NCBI GenBank assembly: GCA_016124795.1
Contig: WGNB01000018.1
Coordinates: 1 to 64,000 of the forward strand
Source: Rhodopseudomonas sp.
GTDB taxonomy: Bacteria > Pseudomonadota > Alphaproteobacteria > Rhizobiales > Xanthobacteraceae
Direction of reading: 5' to 3'
Length of the DNA stretch: 64,000 bases
Below, one piece after another: positions 29,319 through 38,330 of this stretch. The notes under the pieces are model-generated. The model saw only the letters and a program-made list of their open reading frames with translations, was not told the origin of the DNA and did not search any database. Each line of letters opens with the position of its first letter. Position 1 is the stretch's first letter. The translations under genes were made by a program, and so were the position numbers.

Positions 29319-29696
29319 TCAAGCGTCGATCCGCCGGTAGGTACCGCCTTGCCCCATCATGCCTGTAACTGCGCCAGTGCCAAGATCGACGACCGGCTTG
29401 CCGGTCATGCGGGTCCCGGTCCACATATGGGTCCGACCGTTATTTTCTTCGTCAACGGTCAGATTGCCCTTCTTGAACATCAACGCGTTGTAATCGACGC
29501 CGTCTTGGTGCCGCAGCTCGAATTCGACAGCCGCCAAAGACGGTTTCAGCTCGTAGGCCGCGCTGCCGTCCCAATTCGCTTTTGCCGTCACCTCGACAAG
29601 CGCCGGATGCAGTTTGACCGATGCATCGCCGAGAGAGATTTTCTGGCCGTCGAATTCCCAAGTAATGCGACCGCCGAATTGACCATCGACCGACAT
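29319..29696 (-). CDS. Phage tail tube protein (Mu gp40 type)
   Basis: 125 residues, beta-rich. VKLHPALVEVTAKANWDGSAAYE and LTVDEENNGRTHMWTGTRMTG follow the tail-tube pattern. It lies directly after the sheath gene. It forms the inner tube of the contractile tail. Confidence 0.87.
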   Translation of the reverse strand: MSVDGQFGGRITWEFDGQKISLGDASVKLHPALVEVTAKANWDGSAAYELKPSLAAVEFELRHQDGVDYNALMFKKGNLTVDEENNGRTHMWTGTRMTGKPVVDLGTGAVTGMMGQGGTYRRIDA

Positions 29697-29774
29697 AAAT
29701 ATGCCCTCTTGCGTTGCGGTCAGCCGCGCGGAAGGCGGCCGCCAGATTTATGAAGCGGATGCAGGAACGCTGGA

Positions 29775-31289
29775 TTAGACCGCCGCCTGACCGCTGGCGG
29801 TGCGGTATTGCAGATAGGTGGTGAAATTACCGGCGAAGATGCGCAACTGATTCACCACATCGAACGGCAGGAAGCCGTTGGCGCGGTCCGCGTTGTTCGC
29901 GTCGCGCTCAATGACGAGCGCCTGAGCGAACAGGTCGATATTTTCCATCACGCCAAGCGCGCAGAGATCGGTTGCGGCATGGATCGACGTATTCCGGAGA
30001 TCTTTCGGCGTGGCGATCGTGGCAACGTTGAACGGATTGTCGTCGGCCCATGAATGCCGGGGATACTTGTTGCTGATTGCGTTGCGAAAGTAACGCGGCA
30101 CAAACTGCGCCTGAGCCATCGTTTCAATGTCAAGAAAAGTCTGATCAGGCGCGCCGACCGCGGTCGTCTGGTAGGTCGTCACCAGGCGATCAATTTTGAC
30201 CTTCTTATCGGCCGAAACCGTATAGCCGCCGATGCCGCTCGAATAGAGCGCCTGTCTGTTCTCGGTATCGAACCATTTGGTCTGATCATCCGGCGGCAAG
30301 ACGCCTTCCAAGACCAATGTCTGCAAGGGCCGCGACAGCTCCGGCGCAGTGCTCAGATGCTCGACTTCCTGAGCTGCAAGGGCTGCCGCCCATTCCCAGA
30401 CAGGCGTGGGCGACACGACAGAACCCATAATGGAGGCATGTTGATCGTTGCGTGCCAGGCCGAACGTCGTGAGGTTCGACAAGGTGTCAAACATCACAGT
30501 GGTATAATGACCGTAGCGCTGCTTGTACGGCGACCAGCGGCCGGAGACGTCATTGAGAAAATCGCGCATGACGTTAAGCGATTCAGTATCGGCGTACGGC
30601 CCCGCTATCCAGTCATATTCTTGGTCGCCGAGATTGCCGAGCGCGGTGTCCAGCGCGGGCGTACCGGAACCGCCAGACATTGCCGTCACGGTCACGGTCG
30701 ACGACGTGATGGCATTGGGTTCGTCGGTCGCGACCTTGACGACCATGCCGTTACCAAGTGCGCCAACATGGCGCGCGGTCAGGTCGACCTTATAGGTGTC
30801 GGTGCCGTCGACCGCCGCGATGATCGGCAGCAAGGCGGCATTGATCGCGGTGGCGATCGCGGCCGCAGTCTGCGCCGCCGTGTCCGTCGCCTTAGCCTGT
30901 ACAGCGATACGCCGGCCCATCAGTCGGAAAATCGCTGCGCCGGTCACGCCAAGCGGATCGCCGGCATTGACACTGATCGAACCGGTCGCAGCGGCGCCGG
31001 CAGGATCAGCCAGCGGCAGCATATAGACCGGTTGAAACGGCGCATTGCGCTTGGCGAGGTTATACATCGTATGCAGCATCGAACCGACGCCCGCCTGCGC
31101 GATAACATCGCTTTCCGATTGTATCGGACCATAGGGGACATTTTCTGCGGCCGTCCCAGCGCTGGTCTTCTGGCCGACCAAGAGTTGGCGGGCCTGGCCC
31201 GCATATGGCGTACCGCCGGAATTGACCTCCGCGTAGAAGAACGGAACCAGCAGATTGCCGGGGATGGCGTTAAATGAAACAGCGGTCAT
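29775..31289 (-). CDS. Tail sheath protein (Mu gpL type)
   Basis: 504 residues, the usual size. It opens MTAVSFNAIPGNLLVPFFYAEV and includes RQLLVGQK, EYDWIAGPYADTESLNVMRDFL and the C-terminal LCALGVMENIDLFAQALVIERD region. It makes the contractile outer layer, which places the phage among myoviruses. Confidence 0.93.
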   Translation of the reverse strand: MTAVSFNAIPGNLLVPFFYAEVNSGGTPYAGQARQLLVGQKTSAGTAAENVPYGPIQSESDVIAQAGVGSMLHTMYNLAKRNAPFQPVYMLPLADPAGAAATGSISVNAGDPLGVTGAAIFRLMGRRIAVQAKATDTAAQTAAAIATAINAALLPIIAAVDGTDTYKVDLTARHVGALGNGMVVKVATDEPNAITSSTVTVTAMSGGSGTPALDTALGNLGDQEYDWIAGPYADTESLNVMRDFLNDVSGRWSPYKQRYGHYTTVMFDTLSNLTTFGLARNDQHASIMGSVVSPTPVWEWAAALAAQEVEHLSTAPELSRPLQTLVLEGVLPPDDQTKWFDTENRQALYSSGIGGYTVSADKKVKIDRLVTTYQTTAVGAPDQTFLDIETMAQAQFVPRYFRNAISNKYPRHSWADDNPFNVATIATPKDLRNTSIHAATDLCALGVMENIDLFAQALVIERDANNADRANGFLPFDVVNQLRIFAGNFTTYLQYRTASGQAAV

Positions 31290-31319
31290 GGCAGCGATGC
31301 CTCCGATGGGGGTGCGAAA

Positions 31320-32096
31320 TCAGGATTGCAGGCCGTCGATGACGGCGTTGATCTGGGGCTTGCTATCGTCGCGCGCCGAGGGCGGCGATGACGGTTGCAG
31401 CACTAACGAAACGCCATCGAGCGGCGCGAACGGCGGCATTTGCGGCGCGGTGGCGGCAAGGCCGGCGGCGATCTTGTCAGCATAGCCGCCGGTCGCGAGT
31501 GCAGCGACCACGCTTTTCAATGGCTCCGGCAATTTGTCGTTGCCGGATTCGGTTCCGGTCGGCGCGGCGACATAGGCGTCATCCGGCACCGTACATTTCA
31601 TCCGTAGCGTGCGCAGCGCGAGCCGGCCGCCTTCCTCGGACGAAGCGTGACGCATCGAATGAATTTCCGTGACGCGGCGGCCGGTCAACTGCCGCCACAG
31701 CGCGCCGGTCGGGCCATAGAACAAGGCAAAGCGGACCTGCGCCTCGAAGGCATCGAGCGACGCTTCGAGCTGGGCGTCGGTAAAGGGCGTGCCCGGATAG
31801 AAGTCCGTGCCATCGGCGGTGACCATGGCCATCACCGACATTTCAATGACCAGGTCGATAAAGCGCTTGAACGGCGGGCCGCCGGCGGCCTGAGACTTTT
31901 CGCCGTTGTCATCCTCGGTATAGACAACAGCGATCGGACGACGTTCGTCGTCGTTCAGATCGTCGATCGGATCGAGCCGGCTGTCGAAGACGTACCGGCC
32001 GGCGAGCGTCGGCCAGGTCGGCGCGTCGGCGGCAAGCGCCGCCGGGCGCATCGCCTCGACCGTGGTCAGGCGCAAGGCGGTACGGGCAAAGGACAT
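31320..32096 (-). CDS. Head-tail connector/tail completion-type protein
   Basis: 258 residues. It follows a head-tail joining gene and precedes the sheath, the slot of Mu gp37/38-like tail terminator proteins. IAVVYTEDDNGEKSQAAGGPPF and IDLVIEMSVMAMV suggest a mixed alpha/beta fold as in terminators. Assignment is mainly by position. Confidence 0.6.
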   Translation of the reverse strand: MSFARTALRLTTVEAMRPAALAADAPTWPTLAGRYVFDSRLDPIDDLNDDERRPIAVVYTEDDNGEKSQAAGGPPFKRFIDLVIEMSVMAMVTADGTDFYPGTPFTDAQLEASLDAFEAQVRFALFYGPTGALWRQLTGRRVTEIHSMRHASSEEGGRLALRTLRMKCTVPDDAYVAAPTGTESGNDKLPEPLKSVVAALATGGYADKIAAGLAATAPQMPPFAPLDGVSLVLQPSSPPSARDDSKPQINAVIDGLQS

Positions 32097-32099
32097 GAA

Positions 32100-32495
32100 T
32101 CAAGTCCGGTTGAGATCGACAATGACGCGGACGAGATCGGGCGAGCGCGGCTCGGCCAGGTGATAGGTCACGCCATCCTTGGCGCGCAGCACACGATCGC
32201 CACGGCGAACCGCGTAAGGCAGCGCCGCGCGATCGAAGGATAATTGCGGCCGGTTCGATGCATGGCCGGGCCGCTCGGCCTTCACGCCCTGCGTGCGCGC
32301 CGCGCCGCTGTCGACGCGCGCATAGGCATCGAGAAAGTTGCCGATAAAAGGGAGCGACGCGCGGACCTGGTCGGCCGCGACGAGGTCGTTGACATCACCC
32401 GCCGCCGTCATCGGCAACAAGGTGAAGGTCTCGCCATAAACGCTGTCGACGGCGGCCGACGCCAGACCAGCCAGATCTTCGAACAGAGTGGACAT
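32100..32495 (-). CDS. Head-tail joining protein
   Basis: 131 residues with an acidic, helical N-terminus (MSTLFEDLAGLASAAVDSVYGE) and a beta-rich remainder, ending RVIVDLNRT. It occupies the slot after capsid genes where lambda FII/gp36-like stoppers lie. The following gene starts 4 bp later. Confidence 0.6.
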   Translation of the reverse strand: MSTLFEDLAGLASAAVDSVYGETFTLLPMTAAGDVNDLVAADQVRASLPFIGNFLDAYARVDSGAARTQGVKAERPGHASNRPQLSFDRAALPYAVRRGDRVLRAKDGVTYHLAEPRSPDLVRVIVDLNRT

Positions 32496-32504
32496 TGGCG
32501 ATCC

Positions 32505-32756
32505 TCAAATGCGATTTGATTTTCGCCCGGCGCGCCAATGCGCGATTGTCTTTAACCACTCCCAGCCGATCCACAGCAGCACAATGACGATTGAGGCCGT
32601 GATGATGAACGCGGAAAAAGTCGCCATCAGCATAATGGGCCAGCCAAAAACCCAAGCGAAGGTCCAGGCTGAAGACCAATCCAAAGCTGCACCGACGACA
32701 AGCGCGTGCAGCATCGCGCCGACTGCTATGTAGACCGCAAGCAAGATCAACCGCAT
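32505..32756 (-). CDS. Small membrane protein inside the head operon
   Basis: 83 residues with two transmembrane helices (about 4-27 and 36-64). It is unusual in the middle of capsid and connector genes. It could be a superinfection-exclusion or moron protein. No family recognised. Confidence 0.6.
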   Translation of the reverse strand: MRLILLAVYIAVGAMLHALVVGAALDWSSAWTFAWVFGWPIMLMATFSAFIITASIVIVLLWIGWEWLKTIAHWRAGRKSNRI

Positions 32757-32834
32757 GAATTACTCCGTAGATCGGAATGGCGCCGCCAGCTCCCTTCTCC
32801 GGCGGCGCGCGATTGTCACGATGGCGAAATGGCC

Positions 32835-33896
32835 TTAGATGGCCGCGCCGCTCAACTGCACCAGCACTTCCGGCCGGTTGCAGACCGCGAGCGGATCGGA
32901 TTCCGATTTCAGTTCGACGCCCTGGCCATGTTCGAGGATCTTCGGCGAGACATAGAGTTCCTGACCGGTCTGGTTGACGAAGCGAAGATCGTTGGCCGGC
33001 GCGAAGTAGGTCCGGAACGTGTTCATGGTGCCGACCGGAAAGGCGGTGCCGGTATTCGAGGCCCAGAACGGCGTCGAGGTGATCGCCGCCGTTGGCGACG
33101 ACTTCACCGGCGCGGTGCCGTAATATTCGCGGAACAGGATATTCTGGAACAGGAATTCGCGGCCCCACATGGCGCCCGCGCTCTGACGCCGCACCAGATT
33201 GGCCAGCATCAGCGCCTGTTCGGCGTTCTGATAGAACGCCTTGACCGCCGTATGGCCGACCAGCTTGTTGAAGAATGTCGGATCGACCACCGCCTCGATG
33301 GCGCGCATGGTCTCGCCCTTGAGATTGCCGGTGACCGCCTGCCAGACGGCGGCGCATTTGCCGACGATATCGGATGCGGTATTGTCGAGGTCGAAGAAAA
33401 CCGTGGTCTTCTGGATGTCGAAAGCCGCGTAAAGATCGTAAACCGTGCCGCTGTTGCCGTCTTTGATCACGCCTTGCAGCGCCGATGACCGGCACCATTC
33501 CAGCGTGATCGCATGGGTGTTGCGGATATTGATCAGCCGCTTGGCGACTTCTTCCTCCAGCGTGATCGGCCGTTTGGTGCGGGCGTTGATCACGGTGAGA
33601 TTCTGCAAGTCCTTCGGCGTGATCACATCCATCGCCGGAAAATGCGGAATTTCCAGAAACACCGTTTTGCCGACGCGCTCGGCCATCGGCGTCGAAGGCG
33701 AGCCGCGCTCCTTCGACGGCAGCACGCGCAGCACGCCGTCTTCGTAGCGGATCTCGACGATGGTCGAGATCGAGCCCTCGACCGGAAACAAATCCATCTC
33801 GTTGACGAGGCCGAACAGGTTGGGCACCCGGTTGACCTGATCGGTCAATTGGGTCGCGGTATAGGGAAACGTCAGGGCGAGGTCCTGCTCGGACAT
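32835..33896 (-). CDS. Major capsid protein (lambda gpE family)
   Basis: 353 residues, as in the family. It contains LTDQVNRVPNLFGLVNEMDLFP near the N-terminus, LEIPHFPAMDVITPKDLQNLTV and the C-terminal QELYVSPKILEHGQGVEL. It forms the HK97-fold procapsid lattice. It follows a GpD-type decoration gene, as in lambda. Confidence 0.93.
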   Translation of the reverse strand: MSEQDLALTFPYTATQLTDQVNRVPNLFGLVNEMDLFPVEGSISTIVEIRYEDGVLRVLPSKERGSPSTPMAERVGKTVFLEIPHFPAMDVITPKDLQNLTVINARTKRPITLEEEVAKRLINIRNTHAITLEWCRSSALQGVIKDGNSGTVYDLYAAFDIQKTTVFFDLDNTASDIVGKCAAVWQAVTGNLKGETMRAIEAVVDPTFFNKLVGHTAVKAFYQNAEQALMLANLVRRQSAGAMWGREFLFQNILFREYYGTAPVKSSPTAAITSTPFWASNTGTAFPVGTMNTFRTYFAPANDLRFVNQTGQELYVSPKILEHGQGVELKSESDPLAVCNRPEVLVQLSGAAI

Positions 33897-34012
33897 GGCC
33901 GGGATTCCTTTTCGAATGTTGCGGGGAAAATCGGCCGAGCCGGCCGTGGTCGAATCAGTGGAGAAGGCAGCCGCCGCGCCCTGCGGACGCGGCGGGCTCT
34001 ATCGGCGCCGCA

Positions 34013-34702
34013 TCAGGCGGCGCGGACGATAATGCCGAGCGCAGCCAGTTTCACGGTGTCGGCGGCGATCTGGTCACTGGTGTAACCCGACGGCCAGATC
34101 AGGCCGGTGTCGACCACCACGGCCGGACCGCGCGGCATGGTCACGATCGGCGCGTCGACACCGTCCGGCGCCGAGGCCGGCCGCGCCGCGATGGCGTAGG
34201 GTTCCTGCGAGCCGTCGATAGCGGCGGAGTCCATCTGCACCACCTTGCCGGAACCGGCGGCATACGCGACGGTCACCTTGCCGATGTCGCCGGGCGTCAG
34301 ATCGGTGCTGCCGTCGGCCAGCGTGAACTTCACGGTGCCGTCATAGGCAACCGCGACATTACCGACGCCGTCGAGCGTACCGTCCGGTTTGTAGACCTCG
34401 AACTCGCCGGCATTGGTCGCGGCGGCATTGCCGACGATCTTGTAATCGCCGGGCGCGGCCGTGGCCGTGGCCGCCGGCGACGCCAGCGTGATCGCGCCAC
34501 GGCTGCCGCCGATATCGGTCTTGGTCACGGTCTGCGCGCCGCGCCCGATCTTGCCGAGCACGGTGCCCAACTCGATCGAACGCGCGGCGCCGGAACCGGC
34601 GAGCAAGGTATCCTGTTCGAAATTGAAATCCTCGTCGACGAACCATTTCAGCACCGCGCTTTGCAGCTTCGGCTGCGTGACGGTCTTGGCGGGCATCACC
34701 AT
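34013..34702 (-). CDS. Head decoration protein (lambda gpD type) with extra domain
   Basis: 229 residues, twice lambda gpD. The start at 34702 has GGAG nine bases upstream. After a short N-terminus comes an Ala/Gly/Thr-rich domain (about 35-150). The gpD-like end then includes EPYAIAARPASAPDG ... DQIAADTVKLAALGIIVR. It stabilises expanded capsids. The additional middle domain is not recognised. Confidence 0.8.
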   Translation of the reverse strand: MVMPAKTVTQPKLQSAVLKWFVDEDFNFEQDTLLAGSGAARSIELGTVLGKIGRGAQTVTKTDIGGSRGAITLASPAATATAAPGDYKIVGNAAATNAGEFEVYKPDGTLDGVGNVAVAYDGTVKFTLADGSTDLTPGDIGKVTVAYAAGSGKVVQMDSAAIDGSQEPYAIAARPASAPDGVDAPIVTMPRGPAVVVDTGLIWPSGYTSDQIAADTVKLAALGIIVRAA

Positions 34703-34772
34703 CGTTCTGGTCTCCGGATGAATAGTGTGTTGTTGCGATCAGGCGTGGCGAATGCCGCGCCGGTTGAACCGG

Positions 34773-35240
34773 TCAGGCCGCGTTACGCGGCGCGATTTTG
34801 GCGATCTCGCGGTCGAGCGCCGCCGCGAGCCCGTCGACAGGGTCGGCCGGCTTGTCATTGGCGTCGACATTCGGCTGCGCGCCGGCCATCGCCGCGTCGA
34901 GCCTGCTGCCGGGCTTGGCCGGGGCGGCGGCCGGAGCTGCGCCGAGCATGGCAACCGCCTGCTCGACGGGCAGATCGGTTTCGAAGGCCAGATGCTGCGC
35001 CAGGCCGTCCCGACCCTTGGCCTGCTCGCTGCCAAGGATTCCCTTGACGCGCGCGCGTTCCGCTGTCGCGCCTTCCTTGACGCCGTCGGCCTTGGCCTTG
35101 GCGACGCCTTCGGCGAGCAGCTGATCGGCCGACGCGGTGACGTCGGCCAGTGCCTTGTCGTGATCGGCTTTACTGACGGCGCCGGCGGCGGCATCGACAG
35201 CCGCCAGACCGGTAGCGAGGTTCGTGCCCATGGTGGACAT
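34773..35240 (-). CDS. Probable scaffolding or protease-associated assembly protein
   Basis: 155 residues, helical and Ala-rich (KADHDKALADVTASADQLLAEG, ERARVKGILGSEQAKGR). A proline-rich linker precedes a short C-terminal helix, LAAALDREIAKIAPR. It lies between the S49 protease and decoration genes, where lambda-type phages keep the scaffold. Function inferred from position. Confidence 0.65.
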   Translation of the reverse strand: MSTMGTNLATGLAAVDAAAGAVSKADHDKALADVTASADQLLAEGVAKAKADGVKEGATAERARVKGILGSEQAKGRDGLAQHLAFETDLPVEQAVAMLGAAPAAAPAKPGSRLDAAMAGAQPNVDANDKPADPVDGLAAALDREIAKIAPRNAA

Positions 35241-35287
35241 CTCCTTTCAGAACAGACCGAGCGGCCTGACGGGGTTGAAAAACTCGT

Positions 35288-36205
35288 TCAGTTGATGCGC
35301 GACAGAAACCGGTCGAACATTTCGGACGGGCGGCCGACGCCATCGGCCAGGCCAGCGGCGACCGCGTCGGCGCCGCGATAGGTCAAGGCCTCGGTCGCTA
35401 GCGCCGCTTCCTTGGTCAGACGCGCACCGCGATAACGGCCGACGGCAGCGGCGAACATGTCGCGCGAAGCGTCGACGCGGGCCTGCACCCGCGCCAGCGT
35501 ATCGGTCGACAACGGCGCGGCCGGATGTCCGTCGGCTTTATGCGCGCCGGACGAGATCACCGTGACCTTGACGCCGTCTTTTTCCAGCTTCGCCGAGTAA
35601 TCGGCGTGCATGGCGATGACGCCGATCGAGCCGACACCGCCGGTTTCCGGCAACACGACATGGCCGGCAGCCGATGCCAGCAAGTATCCGGCCGAATAGG
35701 CATCGTCGGTCAGGATCGCCAAGGTCGGCTTTTCCGCCGACAATTCCGCGATCATATCGGCGGTGTCGAAGGCACCGGCGACCTCGCCGCCATAACTGTC
35801 CACTTCGAAGACGACGGCGCGGATATTGGGGTCGCGCCGCGCCCGCCGAACCTGTGCTTGCAGGCCTTCGTAAGACGTTTGGCCGGACGATTGGCCGATG
35901 AAGCGACCCTTGTGAACCAGTGTCCCTTCGATCGCGATGACGGCGATAGAGCCGATCGTGCTCAGCATGCGATGCCCTTCGCCGGCGGACTCGTAACGGC
36001 TGCCGAGCGGATCGCCCAGGCGACCCATCGACGGCCGGCCATTGGCGAAGGCAATATGTTGCACGGCCTCGACCTGGTCGATCACCATGCCACCCTCGAC
36101 GATACGCGCACCGAGCCCGGCCATGATCGCGGCGCATTTGCCGGCCTCGATCATCAGGGGCGTGTCAAAAATGCGTGACGCGATGTGCGGCATCAGGATC
36201 GTCAT
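35288..36205 (-). CDS. Phage head maturation protease, S49 family (lambda gpC type)
   Basis: 305 residues from MTILMPHIASRIF at 36205. AVVFEVDSYGGEVAGAFDTADM and DDAYSAGYLLASAAG contain the SppA-like strand and the likely catalytic serine region. The order portal-protease-scaffold-decoration-capsid matches lambda. Overlaps the portal stop by four bases. Confidence 0.9.
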   Translation of the reverse strand: MTILMPHIASRIFDTPLMIEAGKCAAIMAGLGARIVEGGMVIDQVEAVQHIAFANGRPSMGRLGDPLGSRYESAGEGHRMLSTIGSIAVIAIEGTLVHKGRFIGQSSGQTSYEGLQAQVRRARRDPNIRAVVFEVDSYGGEVAGAFDTADMIAELSAEKPTLAILTDDAYSAGYLLASAAGHVVLPETGGVGSIGVIAMHADYSAKLEKDGVKVTVISSGAHKADGHPAAPLSTDTLARVQARVDASRDMFAAAVGRYRGARLTKEAALATEALTYRGADAVAAGLADGVGRPSEMFDRFLSRIN

Positions 36206-37830
36206 GCGGCTTGGCTCGTTGGTTCGTCGGCGCGCGGGTCCGGCGCCGGCGCATCGTTCGGATCGTTGGCGATATGGCCAGGGGCCGCGACGACGCGGGT
36301 CAAGCCGCGCTCCTTGAGGGCTTCTTCCTCGATCGCGATCTGATCGAGGTTTTCCTCCCAATCGACGCCGGCGTCGGCGCATTCCTTTTCGAGCGTCGAC
36401 GTGAGGTTGCTCATGCGCAGCCCGGCCGCTTCGGCTTCCTTGGTCGGATCGACATAGCCACGCGCCGGACCGATCCAGCGCGCGCTGAGATAGGCCGCCG
36501 GCGCGTCCCAGAAATCGGGCGCACCCGGCGGCGGCGTGATGAAGCCGCGGTCGAAGGCTTCCTCGACCTGCGCGTAATAAATCGGCGTCACCACCTGTTC
36601 GGTGAAGACCGCGAACAGCGTCTGAATGTGACGCCAGACCTCGTTCAGCGCGGCGCGGGCGCTCGAATAATTGACCTTCGACCAGTCCATCGACAACTGC
36701 TCGTAGGACACGCCGAGCGCGGATGCTATCGATTGCAGGAAAGCGGTCTGGAACGCCGGAAACGCCGTCGTCTGGCGCGGCGAACTGTTCATCTTGATCT
36801 CATCGCCGACCGGCAAGGTCGGGATACGCACACCGTTCAGCGACGCCGGATTCTTCGCGTAATAATCCATCCGCTTGTCGGCGAACGTCATCCCCTGCGG
36901 CGTAAAGGCCTGCGTGACCGCATCCGGCGGCAGGTTCGACGACACAAAAGCGGAAAACAGCGCGTTGACGGTGGCTGAGGCCAGTTCGGTGTCGGCGAAT
37001 TTGCCGATCATGCGCAGGCGCGTCATCAGCGACGCGAACGGTGTCACCGCGCGCGATTGATCCTCGCGATCCGGCTCGAACGCATGAATGAAGACCGGTC
37101 GGCCCCAGCTGGTGACGCGCGGGATGCGCTCCCATTGCAGCAACTGCGAATAGCGGAAGTAATCCGCCGGGTGACCGTTGCGGACATGATAGGCGACCGG
37201 GCCGCCGTGCTTGTCGAACTCGATGCCGCCGCGCAGTTCGACCGTGTCGGGCTGGCCCATCGGGTTCGACAGCCGGTCCGGATCGATGGCGCGCAGGCAA
37301 GTCGCATAACGCGCGTTCGGGTCCTTGCGCCAGGTCAGAAAGGCCGTAGCCTCGCCGCGCCGCGACATCGTGCGCGCCAGCAGGCGGAACTGGCCATTGA
37401 GCGACAGCCGCCGCTGGGCGTCATTGAAGCGGCGTGGATCTTCGGCGAATAGCGCGAATTCGCTTTTCAGCGCCGCCGCCAGCGCCTTTAACGCCTTACG
37501 ATCTTTCGCATTGGTCGGGTCGAGGCCGAGCGCCCGCGCATTCGGCGTCGGCGACAGCCGCAGTCCGGCGCCGACGAGCATATCGACGAGGCGGTTGATG
37601 CCGGCGACCGCGTGCGGATCGTTGCGCACGATATCGTCGACACGCGGTTGCGTGACTTGCCGTTCCCACAACGACGCTGAGTCGCCGGAGGTGACCGGCG
37701 GACGCCAGGCATAGGTCTCCTGCTGGTCGAGCGACGCGGCCCGGAACGAGGTCGGCGAGGTGCGGTTATAGCCGCCGCCGACACTGGCCGATTCCGGCAT
37801 TGCGTCATCGTGATCGACAAGACCGAACAT
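36202..37830 (-). CDS. Portal protein (lambda gpB family)
   Basis: 542 residues. It shows WERQVTQPRVDDIVRNDPHAVAGINRL near the N-terminus and FIHAFEPDREDQSRAVTPFASLMTR. SSARAALNEVWRHIQTLFAVF follows in the C-terminal half, as in lambda-type portals. It forms the dodecameric DNA gate at the capsid vertex. Confidence 0.93.
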   Translation of the reverse strand: MFGLVDHDDAMPESASVGGGYNRTSPTSFRAASLDQQETYAWRPPVTSGDSASLWERQVTQPRVDDIVRNDPHAVAGINRLVDMLVGAGLRLSPTPNARALGLDPTNAKDRKALKALAAALKSEFALFAEDPRRFNDAQRRLSLNGQFRLLARTMSRRGEATAFLTWRKDPNARYATCLRAIDPDRLSNPMGQPDTVELRGGIEFDKHGGPVAYHVRNGHPADYFRYSQLLQWERIPRVTSWGRPVFIHAFEPDREDQSRAVTPFASLMTRLRMIGKFADTELASATVNALFSAFVSSNLPPDAVTQAFTPQGMTFADKRMDYYAKNPASLNGVRIPTLPVGDEIKMNSSPRQTTAFPAFQTAFLQSIASALGVSYEQLSMDWSKVNYSSARAALNEVWRHIQTLFAVFTEQVVTPIYYAQVEEAFDRGFITPPPGAPDFWDAPAAYLSARWIGPARGYVDPTKEAEAAGLRMSNLTSTLEKECADAGVDWEENLDQIAIEEEALKERGLTRVVAAPGHIANDPNDAPAPDPRADEPTSQAA

Positions 37831-37854
37831 GCAGGGACTTTCTTTGACTTCAAC

Positions 37855-38088
37855 TCAGCCGACGAGCTGGCCGTGAGCGTCATAACTGCGCCGCACGAAA
37901 TGACGACCGGTACGCTTGCCGGCGGAAGGCCGATCCGGTGCCAGACGATCGACCGGCAAGCCAAAGCCTTCGGCAAGAGATTGCGTGGTTCGCGCCGAGA
38001 ACGCCGCGAACGACGACGCGGCGTCGCCGGTCGTTGGTTCGCGGCGCACGATCTGCGCGACTTGATGAGCGCGACGCCTATGCTTCAT
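37855..38088 (-). CDS. Small basic protein between gpW and portal genes
   Basis: 77 residues from MKHRRRAHQVAQIV at 38088, with AGGTGG just upstream. A GTG at 38097 is an alternative start. Very basic (many Arg/His/Lys). Position suggests packaging or connector assembly, but no motif is recognised. Confidence 0.5.
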   Translation of the reverse strand: MKHRRRAHQVAQIVRREPTTGDAASSFAAFSARTTQSLAEGFGLPVDRLAPDRPSAGKRTGRHFVRRSYDAHGQLVG

Positions 38089-38120
38089 TAGGTCCACCTT
38101 TTGCGCGCGCTGCGGCGCAT

Positions 38121-38330
38121 TCAGAAGACAATGCCGACCGCGCCGCGGCGCGGCGCGCAGCCGGAAATGCGAGCGCTCAATTCGGCGATATAGGATTCAA
38201 GCGCCTCGCGATTGGCGGGCGTGAACCGGGCGCGATAAGTGCCCATGTCGACCTCGACCGCCGACGTGCCGGTCAACAGCTTGTGGCGAGCAGCATTGGC
38301 CTGATCGAGCAAATCCTGGTCGGTTGCCAT
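38121..38330 (-). CDS. gpW-like head-tail joining protein
   Basis: 69 residues. QANAARHKLLTGTSAVEVDMGTYRARFTPANREALESYIAELSARI is the gpW-family pattern. The start overlaps the TerL stop by one base. gpW caps the filled head before tail attachment in lambda. Confidence 0.9.
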   Translation of the reverse strand: MATDQDLLDQANAARHKLLTGTSAVEVDMGTYRARFTPANREALESYIAELSARISGCAPRRGAVGIVF